Source of the DNA: Bacillus safensis
GTDB taxonomy: Bacteria > Bacillota > Bacilli > Bacillales > Bacillaceae
DNA: 64,000 nucleotides
NCBI GenBank assembly: GCA_030159235.1
Contig: BSBG01000001.1
Span: forward strand, 415,366-479,365
Direction of reading: 5' to 3'
Positions 47,477 to 56,673 of the stretch are shown here, in pieces. Below the pieces are notes generated by a model that did no database searches, was not told where the DNA came from, and saw only the letters and a list, made by a program, of their open reading frames with translations. A program made the position numbers and the translations under genes. How positions within the stretch are numbered: the stretch's first letter is position 1; every line of letters begins with the position of its first letter.

Positions 47477-48292
47477 CTATCTGTACCACGCTTTGTTACG
47501 GTTCACTTGATTTTTATGAGCCGCATCAAAGTAGTCAACTGTGTAGGAATAATCATAATTCATTAAGCAGACAATGCCGCTGCCTTGAGGGTCATGCGGT
47601 AAGCCAAAGTTGTGGCCGTATTCATGCGTAGCCGCTTTTGCTGTATTCGCTGTTCCTTGATCAAGGTTAACGGCGAATGCACTTCCACTTGGAGCACTAT
47701 TGTAGACATAAGCGATTCCGCCAGCATCAAAGTTTGGATTTGCTGTAAATCCAGTGACAAAGTCGTATCCTCTGCCATCAAAGCTGCGCGCAAGGTTGGA
47801 AAGAATTTGTGATGAATTTGATCCCGAAGACGTCCAAGATCCTACGGCTTGTACGACAAAGTCCACATCATGATCACGGTTAAAAGTCACATCCGCTTGC
47901 TCGATGATGCTGACAATACGCGTCTGCCAGTCACTATATTTTGCACGATACTGTGCATCTGCTACAGCATAGACAGTTACTTTTTGACTGCCTGTACTAG
48001 CCTTTGTTGAAATAGAATCTCCTGTATTGGCCTTAAATGTTCTGGAGCCTACCTGCTTACCAGACTCATCTAATACCTTTGTTGTCACATCTTGTTCAAT
48101 TGAAGGTGCTGACGTCAAATCTTTAAAATTGTTTGTCTTTGGCAATCCCTCACCAATATGGGTTTCAAACGGCGCTTGACCATGATCATGACCACCATGA
48201 CCTGCACTTGTGGCTGGTGCTGAAGCTGAACTTACCCCCGGTAACAAACTACCTACCAATAAAAATGACAAAAAGACTGAACGCTTTTTCAT
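47477..48292 (-). CDS. Secreted zinc metalloprotease, M84 type
   Basis: An extracellular endopeptidase of 271 residues with a Sec signal (MKKRSVFLSFLLVGSLLPGVSSASA), a propeptide with a His-rich stretch (HGGHDHG), and a catalytic domain. The metzincin site HEYGHNFGLPHD gives three zinc ligands, with the Met-turn in CLMNYDYSY. It fits the glutamyl-preferring MprB family described from B. pumilus and B. intermedius (MEROPS M84). The start at 48292 follows AGGAGGGATAGGA. Possible proteins to cleave include matrix and nutrient proteins. Confidence 0.88.
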   Translation of the reverse strand: MKKRSVFLSFLLVGSLLPGVSSASAPATSAGHGGHDHGQAPFETHIGEGLPKTNNFKDLTSAPSIEQDVTTKVLDESGKQVGSRTFKANTGDSISTKASTGSQKVTVYAVADAQYRAKYSDWQTRIVSIIEQADVTFNRDHDVDFVVQAVGSWTSSGSNSSQILSNLARSFDGRGYDFVTGFTANPNFDAGGIAYVYNSAPSGSAFAVNLDQGTANTAKAATHEYGHNFGLPHDPQGSGIVCLMNYDYSYTVDYFDAAHKNQVNRNKAWYR

Positions 48293-48664
48293 TCCTATCC
48301 CTCCTTTGTTTTTCACAAAGTTATATATTCACTGAAAATTCACCATTTTCCTTCTCTTCAGTTAAAAACAGGGAATTGGATGCACAAGAAGAAAGTCGAA
48401 TTACGTCATTTTCACTAATTTTTCAGATATTTTGACACACATTTTATCTAAAAATAGCGCTTTTGGTCTGGGTCATTTTCCTAGTAAACACCCATGTTTT
48501 TAAGAAATGAGGTCATGGACCCGGTGACACATCTGAAAGAAACAAAAATGATATTAGAAAAGATAAATTCACACTTTACTGATACCAATTATACTTCTTT
48601 GCGATTCTACCTTATGATGAAGAACATAAAACATGGCTATTTCAAAACAGAAGGGACGATCTGC
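48293..48664. other. Divergent gap between the metalloprotease and ytnJ
   Basis: About 370 bp that should contain both promoters. The stretch from 48494 is open in the ytnJ frame, but there is no ribosome site at its start and homology begins at 48665, so I treat it as untranslated. No clear operator seen. Confidence 0.5.
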
Positions 48665-49993
48665 ATGTCTGAAAAAAAGCACATACAATTTGGATTAATG
48701 TTACATGGTCCAGGAGGTCACATGAATGCATGGAAGGATGAATCAGTTCCAGCAGATGCAAGTGTTAACATTGATTATTATCAAGCGATGGCAAAAAAAG
48801 CAGAAGCAGCGGGTTTCCGTTTTGTCTTTGTCGCTGATGGCTTATATATTCACGAACATTCGATTCCTCATTTCTTAAACCGATTTGAACCATTAACCAT
48901 CTTATCTGCTCTTGCTGCGGTCACTAAACAAATTGGACTTGTGGGCACTGTATCCACTTCCTACAGCGAGCCCTTTACCATTGCTAGACAATTTGCCTCA
49001 TTGGATAAGTTAAGTAAAGGCCGGGCAGGGTGGAATGTTGTGACTTCACCATTAGAAGGTTCTGCTGAAAATCACATCATTCGTTCGCATCCTAGCCACT
49101 CACTTCGATACGAAATTGCAGAAGAGTACTTACATGTAGTGAATGGGCTTTGGAGTTCATGGGAAGAAGATGCTTTTATAAGAGATCGTTCAACAGGTGT
49201 CTTCTTCGATCGAGATAAATTGCACACATTAAACCATCATGGGAAACACTTCTCTGTCAAAGGTCCTTTAAATATTGAACGATCTGAACAAGGGCAGCCC
49301 GTGATTTTCCAAGCAGGCGCTTCAGAGGCAGGAAAAGATCTAGCCGCAAAAGAAGCAGACGCTGTTTTTACAAATGCCAATTCACTTGAAAAGGCAAAGG
49401 CCTATTACCGCGACGTGAAAAATAGAGCCGAAGCGTTTGGCCGAAAACCATCTGATATTAAAATATTCCCTGGCATTCACCCCATTACAGGAAGAACAGT
49501 CGAAGAAGCTGAAGAAAAGTATGAAGCCATAAAACATTTGGTCTCTATTGAAGAAGCCCTGCATTACCTGGGCAGGTTCTTTGATCATTTAGACTTCAGT
49601 CAATTCCCGCTTGATGAGCCTTTCCCTGATATCGGTGACGCTGGTTCAAACAGCTTCCAATCTACAACAGAGTCCATTAAAAAAATGGCCAAAGAACAAC
49701 ATTTGACCTTAAGAGAAGTTGCTTTACAAGTGACCACCCCAAAAAGTGCCTTTTTCGGCACTTACGAACAAGTGGCTGACCAATTGATTCAATGGATCGA
49801 AGAGGACGCCGCAGATGGGTTTATTTTTGGCGCTCCAATTTTAGCTAGTGGTTTATCCGAATGGACGGAGCACGTGATTCCGATATTAGTAGAAAGAGGA
49901 TATTACGATCCAAATTATCCGGCTCATACCCTTCGCGAAAATTTGGGTCTGCCTATTAAAAAGAATCAGTTTCTGAAACAAACAGTGAAATAA
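48665..49993 (+). CDS. ytnJ: FMN-dependent monooxygenase YtnJ (NtaA/SnaA/DszA family)
   Basis: A 442-residue bacterial-luciferase-like monooxygenase that uses reduced flavin from a partner reductase. It starts [19 protein letters not shown] with AAGGGACG upstream. Typical features are [36 protein letters not shown], and [11 protein letters not shown]. It is closest to B. subtilis YtnJ, of the S-alkylcysteine degradation pathway. Here it is separated from the rest of the pathway genes by the ytlI-like regulator, whereas in B. subtilis it is in the same operon. Confidence 0.9.
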   Translation: MSEKKHIQFGLMLHGPGGHMNAWKDESVPADASVNIDYYQAMAKKAEAAGFRFVFVADGLYIHEHSIPHFLNRFEPLTILSALAAVTKQIGLVGTVSTSYSEPFTIARQFASLDKLSKGRAGWNVVTSPLEGSAENHIIRSHPSHSLRYEIAEEYLHVVNGLWSSWEEDAFIRDRSTGVFFDRDKLHTLNHHGKHFSVKGPLNIERSEQGQPVIFQAGASEAGKDLAAKEADAVFTNANSLEKAKAYYRDVKNRAEAFGRKPSDIKIFPGIHPITGRTVEEAEEKYEAIKHLVSIEEALHYLGRFFDHLDFSQFPLDEPFPDIGDAGSNSFQSTTESIKKMAKEQHLTLREVALQVTTPKSAFFGTYEQVADQLIQWIEEDAADGFIFGAPILASGLSEWTEHVIPILVERGYYDPNYPAHTLRENLGLPIKKNQFLKQTVK

Positions 49994-49997
49994 ACTT

Positions 49998-50033
49998 GAA
50001 AGAGGGGTCAGCACAAAGGCTAACCCCTCTTTC
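49998..50033. terminator. Bidirectional terminator between ytnJ and the LysR gene
   Basis: Perfect 11-bp arms GAAAGAGGGGT (49998-50008) and ACCCCTCTTTC (50023-50033), loop 14 nt, between convergent genes. Confidence 0.82.
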
Positions 50034-50916
50034 ATGATGTTCGATGCAATCGATTTTCAATAAGATCAATAAACTGAAGTACAGCTCTTCCAGGTGTATC
50101 ATTTGTTTTCCTCAATAGACCAACTGGCGGGGAAACTTGAATGCCCTTTATTTCTAATACCTTCGTACCGGGGAGTGTAAAAGAATGAGCGGTTCGAGTA
50201 AAAAGAGACACTCCTAATCCAGCCTGAACATAGTGTTTATGGGACATGCTGCTCGTAATCTCTAACTTATTGTAATTGGTCCCAATAGCGTCGACGATTT
50301 GTTGTTCAATTTGGATGCGGATGGGGCAATTGTGGGGCGTGAATAATATGGTCTCATTTTCTAAATCTGATACCTCCACTGCATTCTTTTCCGCCAATGG
50401 ATGAGAAGATGGGACAAGCAAAACAATATCATCTTGAAAAAGCGGCTTATAGCTATTTTCCATCGAAGCTTCTGGTGCGCCGCAAATTGCAAAATCAATC
50501 TCATCATGGGAAAGCAAGGAACTCAGTGTATTTGCATCTGCTACTTGCACAGAAAATTCTACATTCGGAAACCTTTCCTTGAATTCTGCAAGGAGCGCTG
50601 GGAACTCTAGACTGGCTGTGGGCTCGGAAACACCGATGCGAATTAATCCCGCAATGCCCACCTCTAAATCTTGGAGCGTTTTCGTCAGTTTCTCATATTC
50701 ATTGAGTAAAGAATTGGCTCTTTCATAAAAAAGCTGTCCTGATGCTGTTAACTTTAAGGTCTTCCCTCGTTCTAAAAGCTTCTCTCCAATTTCCTCTTCT
50801 AAATGTTTGATGTGCAAAGTGATGGTTGGCTGAGAATAATTCAGCGCTTCTGCTGCTTTTAAAAAATTGCCGTATTTCACAATGGTGGCAAAGGTGCGTA
50901 TCGCTCGAATCTCCAT
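50032..50916 (-). CDS. ytlI: LysR-family regulator, YtlI-like
   Basis: A 294-residue LysR-type activator. The N-terminal winged helix-turn-helix is MEIRAIRTFATIVKYGNFLKAAEALNYSQPTITLHIKHLEEEIG; the C-terminal co-inducer domain starts near residue 90 (IRIGVSEPTASLEFP). It is transcribed divergently from the sulfur operon at 51067, as LysR regulators usually are, and B. subtilis YtlI activates the homologous ytmI operon. O-acetylserine is the likely signal by analogy. Gene name is by context. Confidence 0.82.
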   Translation of the reverse strand: MEIRAIRTFATIVKYGNFLKAAEALNYSQPTITLHIKHLEEEIGEKLLERGKTLKLTASGQLFYERANSLLNEYEKLTKTLQDLEVGIAGLIRIGVSEPTASLEFPALLAEFKERFPNVEFSVQVADANTLSSLLSHDEIDFAICGAPEASMENSYKPLFQDDIVLLVPSSHPLAEKNAVEVSDLENETILFTPHNCPIRIQIEQQIVDAIGTNYNKLEITSSMSHKHYVQAGLGVSLFTRTAHSFTLPGTKVLEIKGIQVSPPVGLLRKTNDTPGRAVLQFIDLIENRLHRTS

Positions 50917-51021
50917 GATAACCCCTCTTTTTCCTGTATTTTAAATATCTGAATCGTGTATTTATGATTACTAATTATACTTTTCTATTGGTTTGCCTTA
51001 TTATAATTTATATTACTTACT

Positions 51022-51044
51022 ATTCCAAGTTGTTTAAAAGGAAT
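51022..51044. promoter_or_regulatory. Inverted repeat in the ytlI / sulfur-operon divergent promoter region
   Basis: ATTCC (51022-51026) and GGAAT (51040-51044) are 13 nt apart, just before the ribosome site of the first operon gene. The half TTGGAAT on the minus strand resembles the end of the CymR box (TTGGAATT). A TATAAT-like element lies just upstream. Operator role is speculative. Confidence 0.35.
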
Positions 51045-51066
51045 TATATGAAGTGGAGGTGACGAA

Positions 51067-51618
51067 TTGACAAAAGTAACGATTATAGCAGGAGGTCATT
51101 CCATCCAATCTCGATTAACCGGTGTCCTGCAACATGTTCAGCAGCAGTTAACATTCAACGGAATACATGTACAAATCATTCAAGTTCACCAGCTGCCTAG
51201 CAGCGCACTAATAGGAGCGGATTTTTCAAACGAAGAAATTATCAAGGCCACTGAACTCGTGAATGAGAGTGACGGTGTCATTGTATTAACGCCTGTCTAC
51301 AAAGCGTCATTTTCCGGTATTTTAAAAACGTTTTTAGATTTACTTCCCCAGAAAGCATTAGAAGGGAAACCCGTCCTTCCGCTCGTTTTAGGAGGAACCT
51401 ATGGTCACCTGCTCGTCATAGAATATGCTCTTAAACCGATTATTCATCAACTTGGCGCAACGGTTGTTCAACCTGGCGTATATGTCGTAGATCAACAGGT
51501 CACAAAGCAGGAATCAGGTGATTATTTACTTGATCCAGATGCCATAAACAGGTTAAACCTCGCATTATCTCAATATCAAAATCTGATAGGAGGAACAGCA
51601 AATGTCGATCACCCTTAG
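51067..51618 (+). CDS. NAD(P)H-dependent FMN reductase (SsuE family)
   Basis: A 183-residue flavodoxin-like reductase, starting at TTG 51067 with GGAGGTGACGA upstream. SsuE-type features are the beginning VTIIAGGHSIQSRLTGVLQHVQ, the FMN loop VIVLTPVYKASFSGILKTFLDLLP, and LGGTYGHLLVIEYAL. It should supply reduced FMN to the two monooxygenases YtmO-like (next gene) and YtnJ. It overlaps the next gene by 17 bp. First gene of the sulfur operon. Confidence 0.88.
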   Translation: MTKVTIIAGGHSIQSRLTGVLQHVQQQLTFNGIHVQIIQVHQLPSSALIGADFSNEEIIKATELVNESDGVIVLTPVYKASFSGILKTFLDLLPQKALEGKPVLPLVLGGTYGHLLVIEYALKPIIHQLGATVVQPGVYVVDQQVTKQESGDYLLDPDAINRLNLALSQYQNLIGGTANVDHP

Positions 51619-52627
51619 TATTCTTGATCAAAGCCTAGTCGGTGAAAATGAGAACGCAGAGACGGGCATTCAGCATACGGTCAGATTGGCTGAAGCAGCG
51701 GATCAGCTTGGCTATCACAGGTTTTGGGTGTCTGAGCACCACAATAACCCTCAAGTAGCAGGTTCATCCCCTGAAGCTCTTGCCGCTTATCTTTTAGCAA
51801 AAACGAGCAATTTACGAATTGGATCTGGCGGTGTCATGCTTCAGCATTACAGCCCGTTTAAGGTGGCTGAAACATTTCATGTACTGGCATCACTAGCGCC
51901 TGGCAGAGTCGATTTAGGTGTTGGGAAAGCGCCAGGAGGTCTGAACCTCTCGACACAAGCACTACAGGAGGATTATCAAGCGTCACGGAAGGATTTTTCT
52001 CAAAAATTAGTGGATCTCAAAACCTATCTGACGGAACAATCAAATGAATTGAATGCTCAGCCCATCCCGCGTTTGTCACCCGACATCTTTCTTTTAGGTG
52101 GAAGTACGGAGAGCGCTGAATTCGCAGCAAAACTCGGAATCTCCTTTGTGTTTTCCTTCTTTATTAATGGAGATGAAGTCTTATTAAAAGAAGCAAGAGA
52201 GACATTCCAAAGATATCAAAAAGCAGGCACTCGCCAACAGTTCCTTCTCGCCATCACCGTTTCGGTTGCCGAAGATCACGAACAAGCTCTCTCACACATC
52301 AAACAAAAGGAAACAATAAAGGTCTCCTTTTCCGATGGAAGAAAGCTCAATGTCCTATCAATAGAAGAAGCAGAAAAGCTGGTGAAAGGAACGAAGAAGG
52401 AACACTACAGCATTCACGTTCAAAAAACCGGCTATACCGCTGGTACAAAAGAAACCGTTCATCACCGGCTGACTGAGCTGGCCGAGACACATGATATCCA
52501 TGAATTCATCGTGCTAACTCCGATAGTTGATATTGAAGCAAGAATTGCGTCTATCACATTATTAAAAGATGCGTTTAACCATGAACAAACAGCAGCAAAA
52601 CAAATCAATCAAGAGGTGAACGTCTAA
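51602..52627 (+). CDS. ytmO: Luciferase-like monooxygenase YtmO
   Basis: A 341-residue flavin-dependent monooxygenase of the luciferase superfamily. It starts MSITLSILDQSLVGENENAE behind GGAGGAACAGC and contains HRFWVSEHHNNPQVAGSSPEAL, RIGSGGVMLQHYSPFKVAE and GRVDLGVGKAPGG, typical for the group without F420. B. subtilis YtmO is in the ytmI operon for alkylated-cysteine use. The next start overlaps its stop by one base (TAATG). Confidence 0.88.
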   Translation: MSITLSILDQSLVGENENAETGIQHTVRLAEAADQLGYHRFWVSEHHNNPQVAGSSPEALAAYLLAKTSNLRIGSGGVMLQHYSPFKVAETFHVLASLAPGRVDLGVGKAPGGLNLSTQALQEDYQASRKDFSQKLVDLKTYLTEQSNELNAQPIPRLSPDIFLLGGSTESAEFAAKLGISFVFSFFINGDEVLLKEARETFQRYQKAGTRQQFLLAITVSVAEDHEQALSHIKQKETIKVSFSDGRKLNVLSIEEAEKLVKGTKKEHYSIHVQKTGYTAGTKETVHHRLTELAETHDIHEFIVLTPIVDIEARIASITLLKDAFNHEQTAAKQINQEVNV

Positions 52628-52881
52628 TGTCAAACAATCAAAAAATCATTTTATGGAGCAAAAATGGATGCAGTTATTGCAAGGACATTCAGTCCTACTT
52701 CAACGAACAACACATTCCTTTTTCAACGATTGATGTCACAGAACATGATGATTACAGAAACATTTTAGAGGAAAAATACGGCGTCCGCTATGTGCCTGTA
52801 GTGGAGATCAGTCATGATTCCAACGTGTATCAAGCATTGCTAAACCCAGATATCGATACTTTACGCAAAGCGTTAAGCTAA
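52627..52881 (+). CDS. ytnI: Glutaredoxin-like protein YtnI
   Basis: An 84-residue thioredoxin-fold protein with the redox motif CSYC at about residues 15-18 (ILWSKNGCSYCKDIQSYF), the cis-proline in VRYVPVVEI and a short final helix. It corresponds to YtnI, the redoxin of the ytmI operon, presumably reducing a disulfide or thiol intermediate. Translationally coupled to ytmO. Confidence 0.87.
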   Translation: MSNNQKIILWSKNGCSYCKDIQSYFNEQHIPFSTIDVTEHDDYRNILEEKYGVRYVPVVEISHDSNVYQALLNPDIDTLRKALS

Positions 52882-52915
52882 CTTTATACAACGACATATT
52901 GAATGGAGGTTTGTC

Positions 52916-53479
52916 ATGAGTCGAGATATTTTTCGCATCGCTACCGAAGAAGATGCGCCAGCTTTTTTAGAATTGCTGTCCAGTGCATTTAAACCACTTG
53001 GGGAAATGGGCATTGATTGGCCATCAACGAACGCCACCCTTGAAATGGTCACAGAAAACATTACACAGTCCGTTGCCGTTGTTTTAGAACGAGACGGCCG
53101 GCTCATATCAACCATCACGATACGTTTTCCTTGGGAGAGCACTCAACCGGTCTCAGGCTATCCATTTGTTTGGTGGTTTGCGACAGCTCCTGATTTAGCT
53201 GGTCAAGGGATTGGAAATAAGCTGCTCGATTATGTAGAAAACACCTTGCTCCGGCAGACATATAAAGCGCCTGCATATACACTCGGCACTTCTGGCCGGA
53301 AACATCCTTGGCTTTTAGAGATGTACGAACGTAAAGGATATACAAAATATATTGAACGTGAGACCGAAAATGGCGATTTAGGTGTATTGATGTATAAAGT
53401 GCTCATCCCTGAACGGTTCGATGCTGCTATATTAGGCACACCGCCCACAGAAGAAAAAGTCGAAACGACTTCTACATAG
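52916..53479 (+). CDS. ytmI: GNAT acetyltransferase, YtmI-like
   Basis: A 187-residue GCN5-related N-acetyltransferase with the acetyl-CoA site in APDLAGQGIGNKLLDYVENTL (Q-x-x-G-x-G/A type). The segment LGTSGRKHPWLLEMYERKGYTKYIE is the usual C-terminal part. B. subtilis YtmI/SnaA-type enzymes N-acetylate S-alkyl-cysteines as the first step of their breakdown. Placement in the operon supports that role. Confidence 0.8.
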   Translation: MSRDIFRIATEEDAPAFLELLSSAFKPLGEMGIDWPSTNATLEMVTENITQSVAVVLERDGRLISTITIRFPWESTQPVSGYPFVWWFATAPDLAGQGIGNKLLDYVENTLLRQTYKAPAYTLGTSGRKHPWLLEMYERKGYTKYIERETENGDLGVLMYKVLIPERFDAAILGTPPTEEKVETTST

Positions 53480-53491
53480 GAGGGAATCATC

Positions 53492-54256
53492 ATGGGTGAG
53501 TTTTTCAAATGGGAGTATGTGGTCACACTCTTCCCTAAAGTATTATCGGCCCTTCCAACAACCTTACTGATTGTTTTATTTGCCACTTTGATTGGCAGCT
53601 TTCTTGGATTCATCCTTGCTTATTTTCGAATTGAGCGCATTCCTGTCCTGCATCAGCTCAGTGCAATCTACGTCTCATTTATTCGCGGAACACCTATACT
53701 TGTTCAAATGTTTATTGTCTTTTACGGCCTGCCAGCAGTGCTTGCAACCATTGGCCTTGATATCTCCATGTGGAACAAATTGATCTTTCTTTATATTACA
53801 TATGGACTTAATACAGCTGGATACTTTTCAGAAATATTCCGATCTGCCCTATCAAGTGTCCCAGTATCTCAATATGAAGCGGCTGCCTCGATTGGAATGA
53901 CGAAATGGCAGATTTATAGAAGGACGCTCATTCCTCAAGCAGGGAGAATCGCACTCCCAAATATTGGCGTCGCCATTGTCAACTTATTACAAAATACCTC
54001 CCTCGCCTTTACTTTAGGTGTGATGGACATTATAGGAAAGGTTCAAACATTAGGGGCTTTATACTATCGCGTTTTAGAAGGATACTTTATTGCTGCCGTT
54101 ATATTTATCATTTTAAGTATGGTGTTAGAAAAAGCGTTTGACCTGTTGGAAAAGCGGATCAATACGCCGAAAAAAACAAGGAAACAGCGTCAGACGGCAT
54201 TGCTTCCCATAAAAAGAACCGAGGCGGCCTTCACTGTAGATAAACATGCAAAATAA
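53492..54256 (+). CDS. Amino-acid ABC transporter permease (TcyL/TcyM type)
   Basis: A 254-residue membrane permease of the polar amino acid (HisMQ) family with five or six helices. The EAA loop, which contacts the ATPase, is QYEAAASIGMTKWQIYRRTLIPQAGRIALP. It begins MGEFFKWEYVVTLFPKVLSALPTT. With the second permease, the binding protein and the ATPase that follow it makes a complete importer for cystine or a similar sulfur compound. A basic C-terminal tail (KKTRKQRQ) is cytoplasmic. Confidence 0.88.
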   Translation: MGEFFKWEYVVTLFPKVLSALPTTLLIVLFATLIGSFLGFILAYFRIERIPVLHQLSAIYVSFIRGTPILVQMFIVFYGLPAVLATIGLDISMWNKLIFLYITYGLNTAGYFSEIFRSALSSVPVSQYEAAASIGMTKWQIYRRTLIPQAGRIALPNIGVAIVNLLQNTSLAFTLGVMDIIGKVQTLGALYYRVLEGYFIAAVIFIILSMVLEKAFDLLEKRINTPKKTRKQRQTALLPIKRTEAAFTVDKHAK

Positions 54257-54273
54257 ACTGAGGAGGAATTCAC

Positions 54274-55116
54274 ATGAAAAATAACAAACAATTCAAAAAA
54301 TATCACATCATCGGTCTACTTACACTCGGCTCACTGCTCCTTGCTGCCTGCGGAAATGCAGAACAATCGAGTGGAAACAAAGTGGAAGCAGCGAATAATG
54401 ATCCAGATGCGAAAGAAATCATCGTTGGCACAGGAAACGCTTATCAGCCTTTCGTTTACTTAGATGAAAACGGCAAATTAACTGGCTATGAGAAGGCAGT
54501 ATTAGATGAAGTCGATCAACTGCTTCCACAATATCAATTTAAATATGAATCCTTTGAGTTTAAAAATATTCTTCCTGCTTTAGATGCTGGGAAAGTGGAT
54601 CTCGCCGCCCATCAATATGAAATCAATGACGAGCGTCAGAAGAAATATCTATATGGAAAAGTTGGCTACACAGATTATACAAGCTATGTGGTTGTTGATA
54701 AAGCTTCCGGTCATAACTTTCAGAGCCTGGACGAGTTGGCTGGACACAAAGTGCACACCTCTACTGGCAGTAATTTCGCTTATTTGCTAGAACAATATAA
54801 TCAAAAGCATGATCGAAAAATTGACATTGTCTACGGAGACGGCGGGAACGAAATTTTAGTCAAAAACCTTCAGAATGGCACGGTCGATGCTGCCTTGCTC
54901 ACAAAATATGACGTCAATAAGCTAAACAAACAATTCAATGCCAAGCTAGTGACGTCTGGAAAACCTGTGAACGTATCTAAAACGTACTATCTTTATCAAA
55001 AAAATAATACGAAACTTCAAAAAGACATTGATCAAGCATTACAAAAACTGATTGATAACGGCAAGCTCGCTGAACTGTCTAAAAAAATATTGGGCGGAGA
55101 CTTTACTACATCTTAA
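54274..55116 (+). CDS. Amino-acid ABC transporter binding lipoprotein (TcyJ/TcyK type)
   Basis: A 280-residue solute-binding protein of family 3 with a lipoprotein signal (KYHIIGLLTLGSLLLAACGN; Cys about residue 26). The two-lobe fold is indicated by IIVGTGNAYQPFVYLDENGKLTGYEKAVLDEV, LDAGKVDLAAHQYEIN, and GGNEILVKNLQNGTVDAALLTKYD. B. subtilis has two such proteins (TcyJ and TcyK) in the homologous operon; only one is present here. Confidence 0.88.
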   Translation: MKNNKQFKKYHIIGLLTLGSLLLAACGNAEQSSGNKVEAANNDPDAKEIIVGTGNAYQPFVYLDENGKLTGYEKAVLDEVDQLLPQYQFKYESFEFKNILPALDAGKVDLAAHQYEINDERQKKYLYGKVGYTDYTSYVVVDKASGHNFQSLDELAGHKVHTSTGSNFAYLLEQYNQKHDRKIDIVYGDGGNEILVKNLQNGTVDAALLTKYDVNKLNKQFNAKLVTSGKPVNVSKTYYLYQKNNTKLQKDIDQALQKLIDNGKLAELSKKILGGDFTTS

Positions 55117-55132
55117 GAAAGGAGCGATCTGA

Positions 55133-55843
55133 GTGGATTTTGATGTTGCCTTTATGCTGCAGGCCTTTATAGCCGCACTTCATTATTTACCGACAACTCT
55201 GTTATTAGGCTTTCTTCCGTTATTATTTGGCTCTGTCTTTGGATTTGGCATTGCCCTTATCCGGTTTTATCAAGTGCCTGTCTTGTCTCCATTGTTGAAA
55301 TGGTTTGTGGCCATTTTCAAGGCAATCCCTGTTGTCCTCATTTTGCTCGTATCCTATCTTCTTTTTTCCGATTCGCTAGATCACTTGGCTGCATCTCTTT
55401 CTCTTCCGATTCGGTTCAGTGATTTGGATAGAAGATGGATTGCTATTTTCTCCCTTACTTTATATGCCGTAAGCGGGTTATCTGAAATATTCCGCAGCTC
55501 TCTTGCAGCGATTCCAAAGGGTCAATTCGATGCGGCATTATCCGTCGGTTTCACCAGCAGACAGGTCTTACGAAGGGTCATCATACCGCAAGTCTTTCCC
55601 ATCTCCCTTCCACTGCTGAACAACATGCTGATCAGTTTAATCAAGGCCTCGTCTCTCGTCTCTATGGTGTCTGTGGTCGATATTTTAAACGGCGCTTTAA
55701 TCAAAGCCAATGTGAACTATCGTTATCTTGAAGCATACATCGCCGTTGCCCTGATTTACTGGGCACTGTGTGCCTCTATTGAAGCCATTACAGCCGGATA
55801 TGAGAAATATGGACACAAAAACAAAAGGAGACGATTGGCATGA
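55133..55843 (+). CDS. Amino-acid ABC transporter permease, second (TcyM type)
   Basis: A 236-residue HisMQ-type permease started at GTG 55133 behind AAAGGAGCG. The EAA loop is [30 protein letters not shown]. It would pair with the permease at 53492 as a heterodimer. Its stop overlaps the ATPase gene start by 4 bp (ATGA), so both are coupled. Confidence 0.88.
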   Translation: MDFDVAFMLQAFIAALHYLPTTLLLGFLPLLFGSVFGFGIALIRFYQVPVLSPLLKWFVAIFKAIPVVLILLVSYLLFSDSLDHLAASLSLPIRFSDLDRRWIAIFSLTLYAVSGLSEIFRSSLAAIPKGQFDAALSVGFTSRQVLRRVIIPQVFPISLPLLNNMLISLIKASSLVSMVSVVDILNGALIKANVNYRYLEAYIAVALIYWALCASIEAITAGYEKYGHKNKRRRLA

Positions 55844-56583
55844 TTCACATCAAACAAGTGCACAAAGCATTCGGTCAAAACCACATTCTAAAGGGAATTG
55901 ATTTAACGGTGGAAAAAGGCGAAGTCGTTGTCATTTTAGGTCCAAGCGGCTCTGGGAAGTCGACCTTTCTGAGATGCTTAAATTTTCTTGAGCGTGCGGA
56001 TCAAGGAGAAATTAGCATTGATCATACGACCGTCACGTTCAACCAAGCCAAGCCTAAAGACATTCTGGCACTTCGCAGGAAAACAGCTATGGTCTTTCAG
56101 CAATATGATCTATTTATTCATAAAACAGCCATTGAGAACGTCATGGAAGGGTTAGTCATTGCCCGTAAACATCCGAAAGATCAAGCCTATGACATAGCTC
56201 TCCAATTGCTGACAAAGGTTGGATTGCTAGAGAAAAAGGATGCCTATCCGCATCAATTATCTGGCGGGCAGCAGCAGCGAGTTGGCATTGCACGGGCACT
56301 GGCATTGAATCCAGAAGTCATTTTGTTCGACGAACCGACCTCCGCATTAGATCCTGAGCTTGTAGGAGAAACACTTGATGTCATTAAACAGGTAGCACAA
56401 ACCGGAGTCACGATGATCATCGTCACGCACGAGATGAGCTTTGCCTATGATATTGCCGACAGGGTGATTTTTATGGAGGATGGGGTCATCGTTGAATCCG
56501 GCACACCAGCAGAAGTCTTTGAACAGACGAAGGAAGAACGGACAAAACAATTTTTAGCGAGATTTTCTTATCATCATTCATGA
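55840..56583 (+). CDS. tcyN: Amino-acid ABC transporter ATPase TcyN
   Basis: A 247-residue ATPase of the polar amino acid uptake class. Walker A is [19 protein letters not shown], the signature is [15 protein letters not shown], Walker B is [18 protein letters not shown] and the H-loop is [17 protein letters not shown]. It drives the cystine-type importer of this operon; the length equals that of B. subtilis TcyN. Last gene of the operon, before a terminator. Confidence 0.92.
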   Translation: MIHIKQVHKAFGQNHILKGIDLTVEKGEVVVILGPSGSGKSTFLRCLNFLERADQGEISIDHTTVTFNQAKPKDILALRRKTAMVFQQYDLFIHKTAIENVMEGLVIARKHPKDQAYDIALQLLTKVGLLEKKDAYPHQLSGGQQQRVGIARALALNPEVILFDEPTSALDPELVGETLDVIKQVAQTGVTMIIVTHEMSFAYDIADRVIFMEDGVIVESGTPAEVFEQTKEERTKQFLARFSYHHS

Positions 56584-56584
56584 G

Positions 56585-56615
56585 AAACAAGTCGATCCAT
56601 GTGGTCGGCTTGTTT
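56585..56615 (+). terminator. Terminator after tcyN
   Basis: Arms AAACAAGTCGA (56585-56595) and TCGGCTTGTTT (56605-56615) with one mismatch and a 9-nt loop; short T run. Confidence 0.65.
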
Positions 56616-56673
56616 GTGCGAAAAAAAACCAGTCTGTTCTAGCCTATTAGCTATCACACACTGGTTGCTCTCG

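Noticed and set aside
48494..48664. 57-residue N-terminal extension of ytnJ
   Set aside because: No ribosome site at 48494 and the family homology begins at [10 protein letters not shown] (48665).
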